Positions 1 through 9,000 of a DNA stretch of 64,000 bases are shown here, in pieces. The stretch's first letter is position 1; each line of letters starts with the position of its first letter. The notes under the pieces are model-generated. The model saw only the letters and a program-made list of their open reading frames with translations, was not told where the DNA came from and did no database searches. The DNA comes from Candidatus Gastranaerophilales bacterium (GTDB lineage Bacteria; Cyanobacteriota; Vampirovibrionia; Gastranaerophilales; Gastranaerophilaceae): assembly GCA_944323985.1 (NCBI GenBank), contig CALUUP010000006.1:1-64000 (forward strand), in the 5' to 3' direction. The position numbers and the translations under genes are program-made.

Positions 1-81
1 ATACTTAACTATGTATTCTGCCAAAATGATGCAGCAAAAGATTCTCATAGAATCATGTTAGGTACGCAAATACTTATCTAG
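1..81 (+). CDS. Outer-membrane porin, C-terminal fragment (5' end outside window)
   Basis: The first 26 codons of the window are open in one frame and end at TAG 79-81. The translated tail (NYVFCQND, then DSHRIMLGTQ) matches the C-terminus of the complete porin-like protein at 19413-20570 almost residue for residue (NYVFCQND, DSHRLILGTQ). The fragment is therefore the last beta-strand region of a paralogous outer-membrane beta-barrel. The function of the barrel (substrate, specificity) cannot be judged from this piece. It is followed by an A/T-rich inverted repeat and then the promoter of the next gene. Confidence 0.85.
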   Translation: MLNYVFCQNDAAKDSHRIMLGTQILI

Positions 82-111
82 TTAATAGTGAATTGTAAGT
101 AGTGAATAGAA

Positions 112-131
112 TAGAATAAATTTTTATTCTA
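112..131. repeat. Perfect A/T-rich inverted repeat after porin fragment
   Basis: TAGAATAAA (112-120) and TTTATTCTA (123-131) are perfect reverse complements around a 2-nt loop. It sits 30 nt downstream of the porin stop and may act as a weak terminator or mRNA 3' stabiliser. There is no clear U-tract after it, so termination is uncertain. A short direct repeat of TAGTGAAT precedes it at 86-93 and 100-107. Confidence 0.4.
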
Positions 132-162
132 AACCTAATTTCGAAAAATCTCCTCTATTCAG

Positions 163-191
163 TTGATTACATCATAAAAAAAATGTATAAT
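163..191 (+). promoter_or_regulatory. Sigma-70-type promoter for the 226-576 gene
   Basis: TTGATT (163-168) and TATAAT (186-191) are separated by 17 nt, with TG immediately before the -10. The downstream leader carries AGGGGAG (208-214), a good Shine-Dalgarno 11 nt before ATG 226. This gene is therefore an RBS-led transcript. Confidence 0.7.
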
Positions 192-225
192 AATGATGTA
201 GAATAGTAGGGGAGATTAGGGTCTC

Positions 226-576
226 ATGTTCAATAATATTAATGACAACAACCAAAATTTATTGCTTAATTCACAAGTGGGAAATTCCAATAATGTGATA
301 AATTTGGCTGCGATTAGAGCTAATGCTCAAAAAAATGCATACGCTTCTAACCCCTATGTTGATAAAACTGAAATTTCTTCTAGTGCTATGGAATTATTCC
401 AAAGAGATTTGGATATAAATAAATTCAATAAAATAGCAACAAGTGATTTAGACGATACGTCACACCTTGAAAAAATGAATGAATTATTTTCTCAAGGAGT
501 AATTGATGCCTTTGAAGATGACGTATTATCAGAACTTGTTACAAATTCTAAATTATGGGATGATTTAGAACTATAA
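226..576 (+). CDS. Small acidic protein, FlgM-like linker motif (uncertain)
   Basis: A 116-aa, Asn-rich, acidic protein without signal peptide or membrane segment. I do not recognise the family. The middle (VDKTEISSSAMELFQ, about residues 45-60) faintly resembles the Ser-rich segment before the sigma-binding helices of FlgM anti-sigma factors, and the rest is predicted helical. No flagellar genes lie nearby, so this is only a hint. It has its own promoter and a strong RBS. The next gene starts 18 nt after its stop but appears to have a separate promoter. Confidence 0.6.
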   Translation: MFNNINDNNQNLLLNSQVGNSNNVINLAAIRANAQKNAYASNPYVDKTEISSSAMELFQRDLDINKFNKIATSDLDDTSHLEKMNELFSQGVIDAFEDDVLSELVTNSKLWDDLEL

Positions 577-579
577 ATA

Positions 580-588
580 TGTTAAAAT
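580..588 (+). promoter_or_regulatory. Extended -10 element placed for a leaderless mRNA
   Basis: TG-T-TAAAAT ends exactly six bases before ATG 595, so the expected start of transcription falls on the start codon. No Shine-Dalgarno is present. It overlaps the intergenic gap after the previous stop (574-576). Confidence 0.5.
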
Positions 589-594
589 TCGTAT

Positions 595-1788
595 ATGGTA
601 TCGTCAGATTATTATATAGCAGACAATTCAAATATTGAAGATCAAAAGCTGGAGGCTGCTAAAAATTTATTTTATAAAAAAGATTATCGTGGGGCATTAA
701 AGCTTTATCTTGATATGCTTAATTCAAGTTTATCTTACAAGCTCTATTATGAAATTGGTAGGTGCTATTACAAACTTGATGAAATGTTACCTGCTGAAGA
801 ATATTTTAAAAAATCTATTGGTCTGGAAAATTTTAAAAACCCTTCTTATCTTTATCTTGGAAATATCGTATTCAAACGTGAAGACATTAACAAAGCCATT
901 GAATATTGGATAAATTCATATGCTTATAAACCAGATGATAGTGTAGTTTGTCTTAACTTAGCAACTTCTTATTTTAAAAAAGGAATGAATTTTCAATCTA
1001 TATTTTTCTATGAAAAATGTATCAAGTATACAAAAGTCAAGGATGAATCATTCTATGCGATAAAATCAAGTGTTGAAAAATGCAGGGATATCAGTCAAGA
1101 ATATTTACAAAAAGCAAAACAAGCTATAAATAACAAAGAAAATAATATTGCTCTTGAATCATTAAACTATGCAATTAAAAATTACCCTATTGATTTTGAC
1201 ATCAATTTACTTCTTGGGAAACTCTATTTTGAAAAAAATAATTATGATTTAGCTATAAATTACTTAAAACAAGCTCTTTGTATCGATAATAAATCTTTAG
1301 ATGTTCTACAAATGTTATCTTCTGCTTTTATTAATATCGGAGATTTCACTTCTGCATATTGTTCAATGAGAAGACTTCTTCCTCTTGTTTTACATAATCA
1401 AGCTGAATATTTAAAAGTTCTTAAAATTATAAAAGAATTAAATTCTTCTTTTGACAATGAAAGTTACCAAATCCATGAAAATTTGGCCAATAAATATTAC
1501 AATGAAAATAATTACCATATGGCATTAATAGAATATGAAAATTGTATAATCTTAAAAGACACTCTATTAGGTGATGTTCAGGATAAAATTGATAAAATAA
1601 AACATTACCTTCATCCGGAAAAGAGAATTATTGAAACCTGTATGGATAAAGGAAGAGAATTTTATTCAAATAACGATTTTAAAACGGCTAATAAATATTT
1701 TTCTAAAGTAGTATTATTATCAAATGAAAATTCTTCGGAGTATAAATTTGCAAAATCAAAAATTAATGAAAATATGCAATTGGATTAA
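595..1788 (+). CDS. Cytoplasmic TPR-repeat protein
   Basis: A 397-aa protein made almost entirely of tetratricopeptide repeats. The pattern of small and aromatic residues (for example YYEIGRCYYKLDEMLPAEEYFKKS near residues 48-66 and INLLLGKLYFEKNNYDLAINYLKQAL near 200-225) recurs through the chain. There is no signal peptide, so it probably acts in the cytoplasm as a protein-interaction scaffold. ATG 595 is chosen because a TGnTAAAAT element lies six bases upstream; an ATG at 579 is out of frame. The gene for the cysteine-cluster protein starts inside its 3' end, which suggests translational coupling. Confidence 0.9.
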   Translation: MVSSDYYIADNSNIEDQKLEAAKNLFYKKDYRGALKLYLDMLNSSLSYKLYYEIGRCYYKLDEMLPAEEYFKKSIGLENFKNPSYLYLGNIVFKREDINKAIEYWINSYAYKPDDSVVCLNLATSYFKKGMNFQSIFFYEKCIKYTKVKDESFYAIKSSVEKCRDISQEYLQKAKQAINNKENNIALESLNYAIKNYPIDFDINLLLGKLYFEKNNYDLAINYLKQALCIDNKSLDVLQMLSSAFINIGDFTSAYCSMRRLLPLVLHNQAEYLKVLKIIKELNSSFDNESYQIHENLANKYYNENNYHMALIEYENCIILKDTLLGDVQDKIDKIKHYLHPEKRIIETCMDKGREFYSNNDFKTANKYFSKVVLLSNENSSEYKFAKSKINENMQLD

Positions 1789-2185
1789 AAAAAACTTTTA
1801 TCTTCACGTTTTAAAAAAGAAATATTATAGAGTAGGTTCTTGTAATGCCTGTGGAAGATGCTGTCAAAAGATTTATGTTAAACACAAAAATGTTATCCAA
1901 ACAGAAGAGGAATTTAAAAAATTACAAAAATTACATCCTTTTTATACTTACTTAAAGATAATTGATAAAGACGAAACCGGGTTAGTTTTTGAGTGTATGA
2001 ATCTGGATAAAGAAACAAAAAAATGTAAAATTCACAAAAAACGTCCAGGTATTTGCAGAAGATATCCTCAAGAAGAACTATTCTCAATGGGAGGAACACT
2101 TGCTGAAAACTGCGGTTACAAGCTTGAACCAATTGAAAGTTTTGAAGAAGTTTTCAATAAAATATCAAAAAAAATAAAATTATAA
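1766..2185 (+). CDS. YkgJ-type cysteine-cluster protein
   Basis: Contains CNACGRCC (about residue 23 from this start) followed by further cysteines (FECMNLDKETKKCKIHKKRPGIC, split over residues 70-95), the spacing typical of the CxxCxxCC zinc/iron-cluster (YkgJ, UPF0153) family. The family's biochemical role is unknown, but the cluster binds Zn or Fe-S. ATG 1766 gives an N-terminus of usual size; an in-frame ATG at 1724 would add 14 residues. It overlaps the TPR gene by 23 nt, so the two are probably co-translated. Convergent with the small gene at 2180-2404. Confidence 0.85.
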   Translation: MKICNWIKKNFYLHVLKKKYYRVGSCNACGRCCQKIYVKHKNVIQTEEEFKKLQKLHPFYTYLKIIDKDETGLVFECMNLDKETKKCKIHKKRPGICRRYPQEELFSMGGTLAENCGYKLEPIESFEEVFNKISKKIKL

Positions 2186-2404
2186 AGTTTTATTTTTTGA
2201 CCATTTTTTCTTATAATACTCAACTAAACCTATATGTAACATTGTTAAAAAAGCCGTTAAATAAGCGAAAGACTTATGAGTTTTTCTTAATGTTCTATTT
2301 TTAGTCACCCCAGTATATGTTGCTAAAACAAGACTTCCGGTTGCTGCATAGCCTGACGTTTTTACTGAAAATATTTTATTTCCATCTACTCCTAAAACTT
2401 TCAT
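2180..2404 (-). CDS. Small protein with one hydrophobic helix, unknown
   Basis: A 74-aa basic protein. Residues about 20-32 are Gly/Ala/Thr-rich and residues about 45-62 (FAYLTAFLTMLHIGLVEYY) form a likely membrane or amphipathic helix. No family recognised. It starts MKVLGVDGNKIFSV, loosely like the F-x-[KA] N-terminal tag of the 56-61 kb proteins. It overlaps the convergent YkgJ gene by 6 nt at the 3' end. Confidence 0.5.
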   Translation of the reverse strand: MKVLGVDGNKIFSVKTSGYAATGSLVLATYTGVTKNRTLRKTHKSFAYLTAFLTMLHIGLVEYYKKKWSKNKTL

Positions 2405-2427
2405 ATTTTATAAATATCATAATTTGA

Positions 2428-3885
2428 TTAAAACAACAACATTTTATACGAAGAAAGCTTTTTATTATTTTTTTGAGAAGGGTTATTTTTCAAATAGTTT
2501 TTTAAAATCTCACGTGCCGCTAAATAATTATGCTGCTTGACATAAATATTTGCTAAATTCACTACATAATCAATGTTATTAGGGGAAATTTTTAATAATT
2601 TATTATATTCTTGAACAGATTTTGATATATCACCCATTTTCAAATATACCTCTGCATAAAGATAATGCAACTCCTCAGCATCATTTATTTCTAATGCTTT
2701 ATTTAAATATGCCAATGACATTTCTGGATTATTTATATAAAAATACGAAACTGCTAAATCATAATATAAAATATATTTAACTTCACTTGAGCTTGCCAAA
2801 TTCAAAGCGCGCTCCAAAACTTTTATCGCACTAGAATAATGACCTTTTGCTACATAACTCTCTGCCAATGTAATATAACCACTTGGCAAATTCGGAGCAG
2901 AATTTATGTAATACTTTGCTTCTCTGGATTTTGAAACACTTATATCTTCAACTCCACCTATAACCAAATAAGAAACATACTCCGATTTTAAATCTCCAGT
3001 ATTAGTTATATCAGGCTTTATTTTGTATAAAAGTTGTAATGTTTCCTTATCTTTATCATTCAATTCTAAACGCAAATCTTTTACTAAAATTTCATTATTA
3101 TTAGCCAAATGCATTATTGTATTTTTATCAAAGCTATGTCCCATAAATCCTAATGCATGAAAAATCTCATGCAAAGCATTATTATATATCTGATTCTTAG
3201 TAAAATAATTCCCTTCAGGAGAATATAAATCAAAGGTTATATTCATTGCTTCCAAACGAGTTAAATTTATTTGAGGAATTGTATAAGCAACCACATACTT
3301 TTTCCCTCGCTCGATATCTTCCTGCTTATTATCTTCAAAATTTATATTTATGTCCGCTTTGCCTGTAACCCTTGTAAACAAAACTACTCCACATTTTTCC
3401 CACTCTCTGAAAGCATTTTCTATTTCTTCAATATATTCATCAGGAACATTCTTAACATTCAAAAAACTATATGTTATAGGCAACTTCGACCATCTTACAA
3501 TTTTTTGATTATAAGTAGCTTGACCTATATAATTATTAAAATATTTTTTAAAAATTTCTCGCCTTAATTCATATAAAAATTGTTCTGCTTTTAATTTAGC
3601 AGAATCATCAATATCACCTAATGCGATTTTAACTAATTTATTTTGAGAATCTATCGTTAAAGGAGAATTTATCAAAGAATTTACATAAATTTCACGCAAT
3701 TTTACATCATTATTACCCAATGCAAAAGATTTTTCATAATACTTTTGAGCTTTTGCAATCTGATTATTTCGATAATAAAAATCTCCTATTTTTGCATACA
3801 CAAAATCTGCATTTTTATTAAAATAAAATGCTAAAAATAAAATAATTAACAATACCAAATAAAAAAAGAGTTTACTCTTTTTCAT
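2428..3885 (-). CDS. Membrane-anchored metzincin metalloprotease fused to TPR repeats
   Basis: The N-terminus (about residues 1-22) is a hydrophobic anchor. It is followed by a short TPR-like unit, a protease domain and four to five C-terminal TPRs. The zinc-binding motif HEIFHALGFMGH fits HExxHxxGxxGH of metzincins (matrixin/astacin-like), and SFDKNTIMHL downstream fits the Met-turn. The protease is predicted to face the periplasm, with the TPR half as a substrate- or partner-binding platform. The start is the second of two ATGs (3885), which makes the anchor start with MKKSK; the first ATG is 3897. The gene overlaps the end of scpB. Confidence 0.85.
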   Translation of the reverse strand: MKKSKLFFYLVLLIILFLAFYFNKNADFVYAKIGDFYYRNNQIAKAQKYYEKSFALGNNDVKLREIYVNSLINSPLTIDSQNKLVKIALGDIDDSAKLKAEQFLYELRREIFKKYFNNYIGQATYNQKIVRWSKLPITYSFLNVKNVPDEYIEEIENAFREWEKCGVVLFTRVTGKADININFEDNKQEDIERGKKYVVAYTIPQINLTRLEAMNITFDLYSPEGNYFTKNQIYNNALHEIFHALGFMGHSFDKNTIMHLANNNEILVKDLRLELNDKDKETLQLLYKIKPDITNTGDLKSEYVSYLVIGGVEDISVSKSREAKYYINSAPNLPSGYITLAESYVAKGHYSSAIKVLERALNLASSSEVKYILYYDLAVSYFYINNPEMSLAYLNKALEINDAEELHYLYAEVYLKMGDISKSVQEYNKLLKISPNNIDYVVNLANIYVKQHNYLAAREILKNYLKNNPSQKNNKKLSSYKMLLF

Positions 3886-4504
3886 CGTCAGACCCATTTA
3901 CTCTCTCATTTACCCCTGGACCAGTTGAATTTATATCTTCCTTGTCATCACTTACCCTCTCATTTACCCCCGGACTAGCTGAATTTAAATCTTCTGGGTC
4001 ATCTTTTACCCCTTTGTCAATATTCAAAGTCTTAACTAAAGCTCTTATATCTCCTTTTAATTTAAAATATTCAGCAAATTTTGGAGTAGTTTTGATATTA
4101 AACGAACGTCCATTCTTATCTTTATGACGAGATATTAAACCTTTTTCGATAAGTTCTTGAACATGTTCATAAGCATTTGAACCACGCAAATCCTTTAACA
4201 AAGACTGCCTAATCGGTTCTTTTAATGCAATAACAGTAAGTGTTTTTAAAACAGGAGGTTTTAATTCAACAGGACAAAGTTTTTCAACAATATCAAGATG
4301 TTCTTGTTTTACCTGTAAAATATAACCATTTTCATCATCAATTTCTAAAGCACCGTCACGAGATGCGTAATCCATAATTAATTCCAGAAGAGCTTCTTCA
4401 ACCAAATCGGGTTCTTCTCCTAAAATTTCTGCGATATCTTTTATTTGTAAAACTTTTGCTGTTACGAATAAAACAGCTTCAATTCTAGACTTCAACTGTT
4501 CCAT
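3872..4504 (-). CDS. scpB: Segregation and condensation protein B
   Basis: A 210-aa winged-helix protein that forms the SMC-ScpA-ScpB condensin. ScpB dimers bind the central part of the ScpA kleisin and regulate Smc ATPase activity on the nucleoid. The N-terminus (MEQLKSRIEAVLFVTAKVLQIKDIAEIL) and the second winged helix (PVLKTLTVIALKEPIRQSLLKDLRG) are diagnostic. It lies 1 nt after scpA. The C-terminal tail is unusual: an 18-residue acidic unit (DDxEDxNSxxPGVNERVx) is repeated twice, encoded by a 54-bp tandem duplication. Confidence 0.95.
   Translation of the reverse strand: MEQLKSRIEAVLFVTAKVLQIKDIAEILGEEPDLVEEALLELIMDYASRDGALEIDDENGYILQVKQEHLDIVEKLCPVELKPPVLKTLTVIALKEPIRQSLLKDLRGSNAYEHVQELIEKGLISRHKDKNGRSFNIKTTPKFAEYFKLKGDIRALVKTLNIDKGVKDDPEDLNSASPGVNERVSDDKEDINSTGPGVNERVNGSDDEKE
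3898..4005. repeat. 54-bp in-frame tandem duplication in scpB tail
   Basis: Two 54-bp units (3898-3951 and 3952-4005) are diverged copies encoding 18 residues each near the ScpB C-terminus. Each contains CATTTACCCC, a decamer that also occurs at 22723 and 27239. Confidence 0.8.
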
Positions 4505-4505
4505 A

Positions 4506-5429
4506 CTAACTAGCTACCTCACTATTATTTTCTTCACTAATAACACTTTTAGCATTTTCAAAATTATTGTCAAATTCCTCTATCTCACTTTCATTATCTA
4601 AAACATCATTTTGAGTTTTAGGGCGTCTTACAACGTATAGATCTGAATAAAACTCATCTTGTTCTAAATCATAATCACTATCTACAGTTAAAAATAATAA
4701 AGAAACATAAGCACTTATTTTATCCATACCCAAAAGAGTCAATTCATTAAGTTCAATTCTATCTTGTCTGGAAAGAATTTCAGTCAAATTAGCTCTTAAT
4801 CTTTGTACACCTTGTTCAATATACTCATCGTGAGCTAAATTTATAATATCATCCGGAGATAATTTTGCATAATTTTGAACTCTTCTTTTAGCTCTTTCAT
4901 GTGCATTTTTAAGAGATTGCTTTTTATCAAGCATTTCATAAAATTCTAATTGACGAATCAAATCTCTCAATGTTACAACACGATTATGATTCAACCTAAC
5001 ACTTGTTCTTCTTTGTAAAACTTCATCAATAGAAATAACATTATTAGTCGGAATATAATCTTCTTCATAATCTAATGGCATTTCATCATCATAATTAAAT
5101 ACATCTTCTTGAGGAGGTTCAAAATCTAAAATATCCAAACCTTCCAAAACATTTGATTTCAATTTCAAAAGAATAGCTGCAAATAATAAAGTTCTACCTG
5201 TTAATCTCAAATTTTGAGCTTTAGATTGAAACAAATGCATTAAATACTTGTCAGTTACTTCAACAATATCAACATTCCAAGGATTTATTTTACCTTGTTT
5301 TGCAAGACTTACAAGAATTTCAATCCCATCAACTTCAGCTTCTTGAACAAACTTCTCTTCTTTTTCAGACAAAGAATTTGCTGAAGTGTTTAATGTATTA
5401 TTCAAACTATCTATATTATTTACTACCAT
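4506..5429 (-). CDS. scpA: Segregation and condensation protein A (kleisin)
   Basis: A 307-aa kleisin that bridges the Smc heads. The N-terminal domain (residues about 32-90: VDGIEILVSLAKQGKINPWNVDI, then LRLTGRTLLFAAILLKLKS) is the Smc-neck-binding part, and the C-terminal winged helix (LNELTLLGMDKISAYVSLLFL) binds the Smc head. The middle and the C-terminal tail are strongly acidic. Located between the ORF6N gene and scpB in the smc operon. The leader before its ATG contains a hairpin and G-rich stretches. Confidence 0.95.
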   Translation of the reverse strand: MVVNNIDSLNNTLNTSANSLSEKEEKFVQEAEVDGIEILVSLAKQGKINPWNVDIVEVTDKYLMHLFQSKAQNLRLTGRTLLFAAILLKLKSNVLEGLDILDFEPPQEDVFNYDDEMPLDYEEDYIPTNNVISIDEVLQRRTSVRLNHNRVVTLRDLIRQLEFYEMLDKKQSLKNAHERAKRRVQNYAKLSPDDIINLAHDEYIEQGVQRLRANLTEILSRQDRIELNELTLLGMDKISAYVSLLFLTVDSDYDLEQDEFYSDLYVVRRPKTQNDVLDNESEIEEFDNNFENAKSVISEENNSEVAS

Positions 5430-5443
5430 CTACCCTTTACTCC

Positions 5444-5463
5444 CCCTCTTTACAATCAGAGGG
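5444..5463 (-). promoter_or_regulatory. Hairpin overlapping the G-rich ribosome-binding region of scpA
   Basis: On the minus strand CCCTCT pairs with AGAGGG around an 8-nt loop, just upstream of GGAGTAAAGGG and the scpA ATG. The 3' arm uses the start of the purine-rich stretch, so the hairpin could tune scpA translation. Confidence 0.35.
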
Positions 5464-5504
5464 TTCACTTACCCTAATTTATATTAAATTATTAAATTTT
5501 TATT

Positions 5505-6020
5505 TTAATCCTCTATATTATTGAAACCAATTTTTGAAGGTCTAGTTCTTTCCATAAGCAAATCTATAGCTTTATAAATTTCTTTTATGTCATCTTTATT
5601 ATCATTACAATGTTCAAGAAAATACTCTTCCAAATCAGAAATTCTCTTTGCCAAATCTTTATGCTCAATAACCATTTGTCTCATTTTTACAAAAGCATCA
5701 ATTATTTGCATATTAATTTGAATTGCCTGTTTAGATTTTAAAACAGAAGATAGCATAGCAACACCTTGTTCCGTAAAAACATAAGGCAACTTTCTAAGTC
5801 CACCCCAACTTGAAATCACATTTTGTGATTTCAAGTTTTGAAATTCATCCTTTGTTATCTGAAACATATAATGTACAGGAAATCTCTCAATATTCCTCTT
5901 TACAGCTTGATTTAAAACCCTTGTTTCAACTCCATACAAATTTGCAAGATCACTATCAAGCATTACTTTATAACCACGGATTTCGTATATTAAATTTTTT
6001 ATTTCTACTAAATTTTTCAT
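5505..6020 (-). CDS. ORF6N-domain DNA-binding protein inside the smc operon
   Basis: A 171-aa protein with a typical ORF6N domain (residues about 10-100): IYEIRGYKVMLDSDLANLYGV, then VLNQAVKRNIERFP, and the closing SSWGGLRKLPYVFTEQGVAML. The C-terminal helix (residues 115-165) looks like a coiled coil. ORF6N proteins are best known from phages and mobile DNA as antirepressor-like DNA-binding factors. It begins 1 nt after the smc stop and is followed by scpA, so it must be co-transcribed with condensin genes, a position I would not expect. A perfect 14-bp inverted repeat lies inside it. Confidence 0.9.
   Translation of the reverse strand: MKNLVEIKNLIYEIRGYKVMLDSDLANLYGVETRVLNQAVKRNIERFPVHYMFQITKDEFQNLKSQNVISSWGGLRKLPYVFTEQGVAMLSSVLKSKQAIQINMQIIDAFVKMRQMVIEHKDLAKRISDLEEYFLEHCNDNKDDIKEIYKAIDLLMERTRPSKIGFNNIED
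5807..5837. repeat. Perfect 14-bp inverted repeat inside the ORF6N gene
   Basis: AACTTGAAATCACA (5807-5820) and TGTGATTTCAAGTT (5824-5837) are exact reverse complements around TTT. It lies in codons for NLKSQNVIS of the ORF6N domain. It could be an mRNA hairpin or a DNA site for the encoded protein. Confidence 0.7.
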
Positions 6021-6021
6021 A

Positions 6022-9000
6022 CTAATCTCTTAGCTTAACTCCGGTCACTTTTGAAATCCCTTTTTCTTTTTGAGTAACCCCAATTGTACGATTTGCAGAT
6101 TCAATCATAGGTTTTCTGTGACTTACTACAATAAACTGAGTAGTTTCGGCTTGTGATTGAACGATATGAGCCAACTTTTCAACATTTATACCATCTAAAC
6201 TTGCATCAACTTCATCAAACGCATAAAACGGTGCCGGCATATATTTTTGAATTGCAAATACAAATGAAAGAGCCGTCAAAGCTTTTTCGCCGCCTGACAT
6301 ACCTGCTAAACGTTGTTTTTTCTTATCTCTTGGTTGTGCCTCAATATCTAATCCGCCTTCAAATGGTTTTTCCTCGTTTTCTAAAATTAAAGTTCCTTCA
6401 CCATCTGATAATTTATGGAAAATATCTTTGAAATTTTCATTCAATACATTATACGTCTTCAAGAATGTTTCTTTTTTAAGATCTTCATAACCTTTCATTC
6501 TCTCTAAAATTTGTTCTCGTTCTTTTGATAAAGTATCAATTTGCCCTTGTAATTCTTGTTGACGAGCGAGAACTTTTTCATAATCCTCAAGTGCTTTCAT
6601 ATTAACAGCACCCAATTCATCCATTCTCTTTTGTAATCTCTGTATGCGAGAAGTTATCTCTTCTATTGACATCTCTACAGGAGTTAAATCATTAATATTA
6701 ACACCAGCCTCTGCTAAAATGTTTTTTGTTTCTTCAAGCTGTGGTTCTAACTCTCTTCTTCTTGCCTTAAAAGATTCAATCTGCTCTGCTATTTTTTCGA
6801 TATCACTCGCTTTAAGATTTCTTTGAGTTTCTATATCAACTAAATCTTTATTTATATCATCTCTTTGTTTTAAAAGTTCACCTAATTTTTCAGTAATTTC
6901 TTTTATTTGAACTTCTAAAACTTCTAATTGTTCATTCAAACCTTTAATTTCTTCATTAAATTTAGCTTTATCCAATTCTAAATCTTTATTAGTAGCCAAA
7001 GCTCTTTCTATTGTATCATTATGAGTTTTTATAGTAGTATTCATAAAATCAATTCTTTGATGCAAACCTTCAATCTCATTATTTGCATCCGCCATATTTT
7101 TCTCATAACGCTTAATTTCAGCTTCAACTCCTGCAGTTTTCTCTTTCAAATCTTTTAAATCAGCATCATTCATCAATTTTTCAACTTCTGAAATCGAAGT
7201 TTGAATATCTGTCATTTTTTCAGAGATACTAATATGTTCTTCTTCTAACTTATCTAAACCTTTTTCTATATTAGCAATTTCAGGTTCTGTTATTTTAATA
7301 AAATCTTGTTTTTCATCAATATTTTTCTGAGTACTTTCAAAACTCAACTCTAAATTAGTCAACTCCAATTTAGCTTTATTAAATTCAGTAGTAGAAGCAG
7401 AATACTTACTTCTAACATCCTCCATTTTTGCTTCCAAACTTGAACGTTTAGAAATCAAAGTTGCATATTTAGATTCCAAATCTTTTAATCTAGCCCTAAA
7501 AGTATCTAATTCACTATCAGAGTTTTGTGCAAATTTTAATCCTGTTTTTCTAACAGCACCACCCGTAATTGAACCTGATTTTTCAAATAAATCACCAGAT
7601 AGCGTAACCATTCTGTACTTACCGATTAATTTATTAGCAACAGAACGATCTTCAACAACTAAAGTATCACCTACTGCATAATAAAAAGCATTTAAATACT
7701 CATCATCAAAATCTATAAGATTAATCGCAAAATCAATTACACCTTTTTCTTTCGGAAGATTTAAACTCTTAGGACATTTAACAATTTTATTTAAAGGAAC
7801 AAATGTTGCACGACCTGCATTAGAAGATTTTAAAAGCTCAATACAAGTAGATGCAACATGCTCATCATCTACAACGATATGAGCCATTCTTCCGCCTACT
7901 GCGATTTCCATAGCTGTAGAATATTCTTCATCAACTTGTCCTAATTTCATTAATGGAGCGTGCACACCACGAATATTTGCATTTACAACTGTATCAACCG
8001 CACGTCCGAGGTTAGCTTCTTCGCTTGCTTGTTTAGATGCCTCAAGCATATACATTTTCTTGCGTGCTGCTTGAAGATCATAGTCCATATCTGTGATTTC
8101 ATTTTTAGTCTTATCCAAATCATGCAATGTATTTTTAAGGATAATTTTAAAATCGTCAAGTTCTTTTCCTAATTGTTCGATTAAAAGCTCCTTATTCGCC
8201 TTTGTTTCTGAAAAATTATTCTTGAAATTCTCTAATTCTTCAAGCTTAATTTTAGCTTCCTCAATAGCCTTTTTCTTTGAAGATAAATCAGCTTCCATTG
8301 GAGCTTGTTTTTGAATAAGCTTAGTTTCTTTATCTTGATATTCTTCTAATTCTTTTCTAAGAGCATTTCTTCTTTCGATATGTTTTTCTGCTGTTTCATT
8401 AAGCCCTGACATATCTTCTAAAATCTTATGTAAAATCTCTTTTTGCTCTTGAATATTTTTCTCAATTCCTTTAATCTCGTCTTGTTTTAAAGAAATTTTT
8501 AATTCGCTATCCTTAATTTTACCCTGTTGAGTTTCAATTCCATTTTTAGTATTTTCAATCGTCTTCAAATTCTCTTGTATTTGCTTATCTGCATAAACTA
8601 TTGACGAATTTTTTCTTGAAATTGCCCCCTTAATTTCTTCAGATTTCTGTTTTAATTCAATCTGATGAGCTTCACCTTTTTCTTTTATTGTAGAAGAAAT
8701 TTCTTCATATTTTTCCTTTATTAATTTTAATCTTTCTTCTAAATCCTTAGATTTTAATTCTTCTTCTTTTTTTCTTTTTGTAAATTCTAAAATATTTTCA
8801 TGAGCCTTTTCTAAATTCCTTCTTAAATCAAAGAATTTTACAGTATTAATTTGACTTTCAAGCCCTACTTTTTCATCTTTTAATTTTTGATATTTCATCG
8901 CAACTTCTTTTTCTTCTTTAAGTTGCTCCAATCTCACATTTACTTCATTTAAAATTAAAGTTGAATTAACAACCCTTTTTTCAACAGTATCTAATTCATT

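Noticed and set aside
3898-4005. CRISPR-like repeat
   Set aside because: Only two units, no spacers, and both are in frame in scpB.
8093-8314. Open frame opposite smc with several cysteines
   Set aside because: It is antisense to the smc hinge and coiled-coil region, lacks an RBS and its residues are the mirror of coiled-coil codons.
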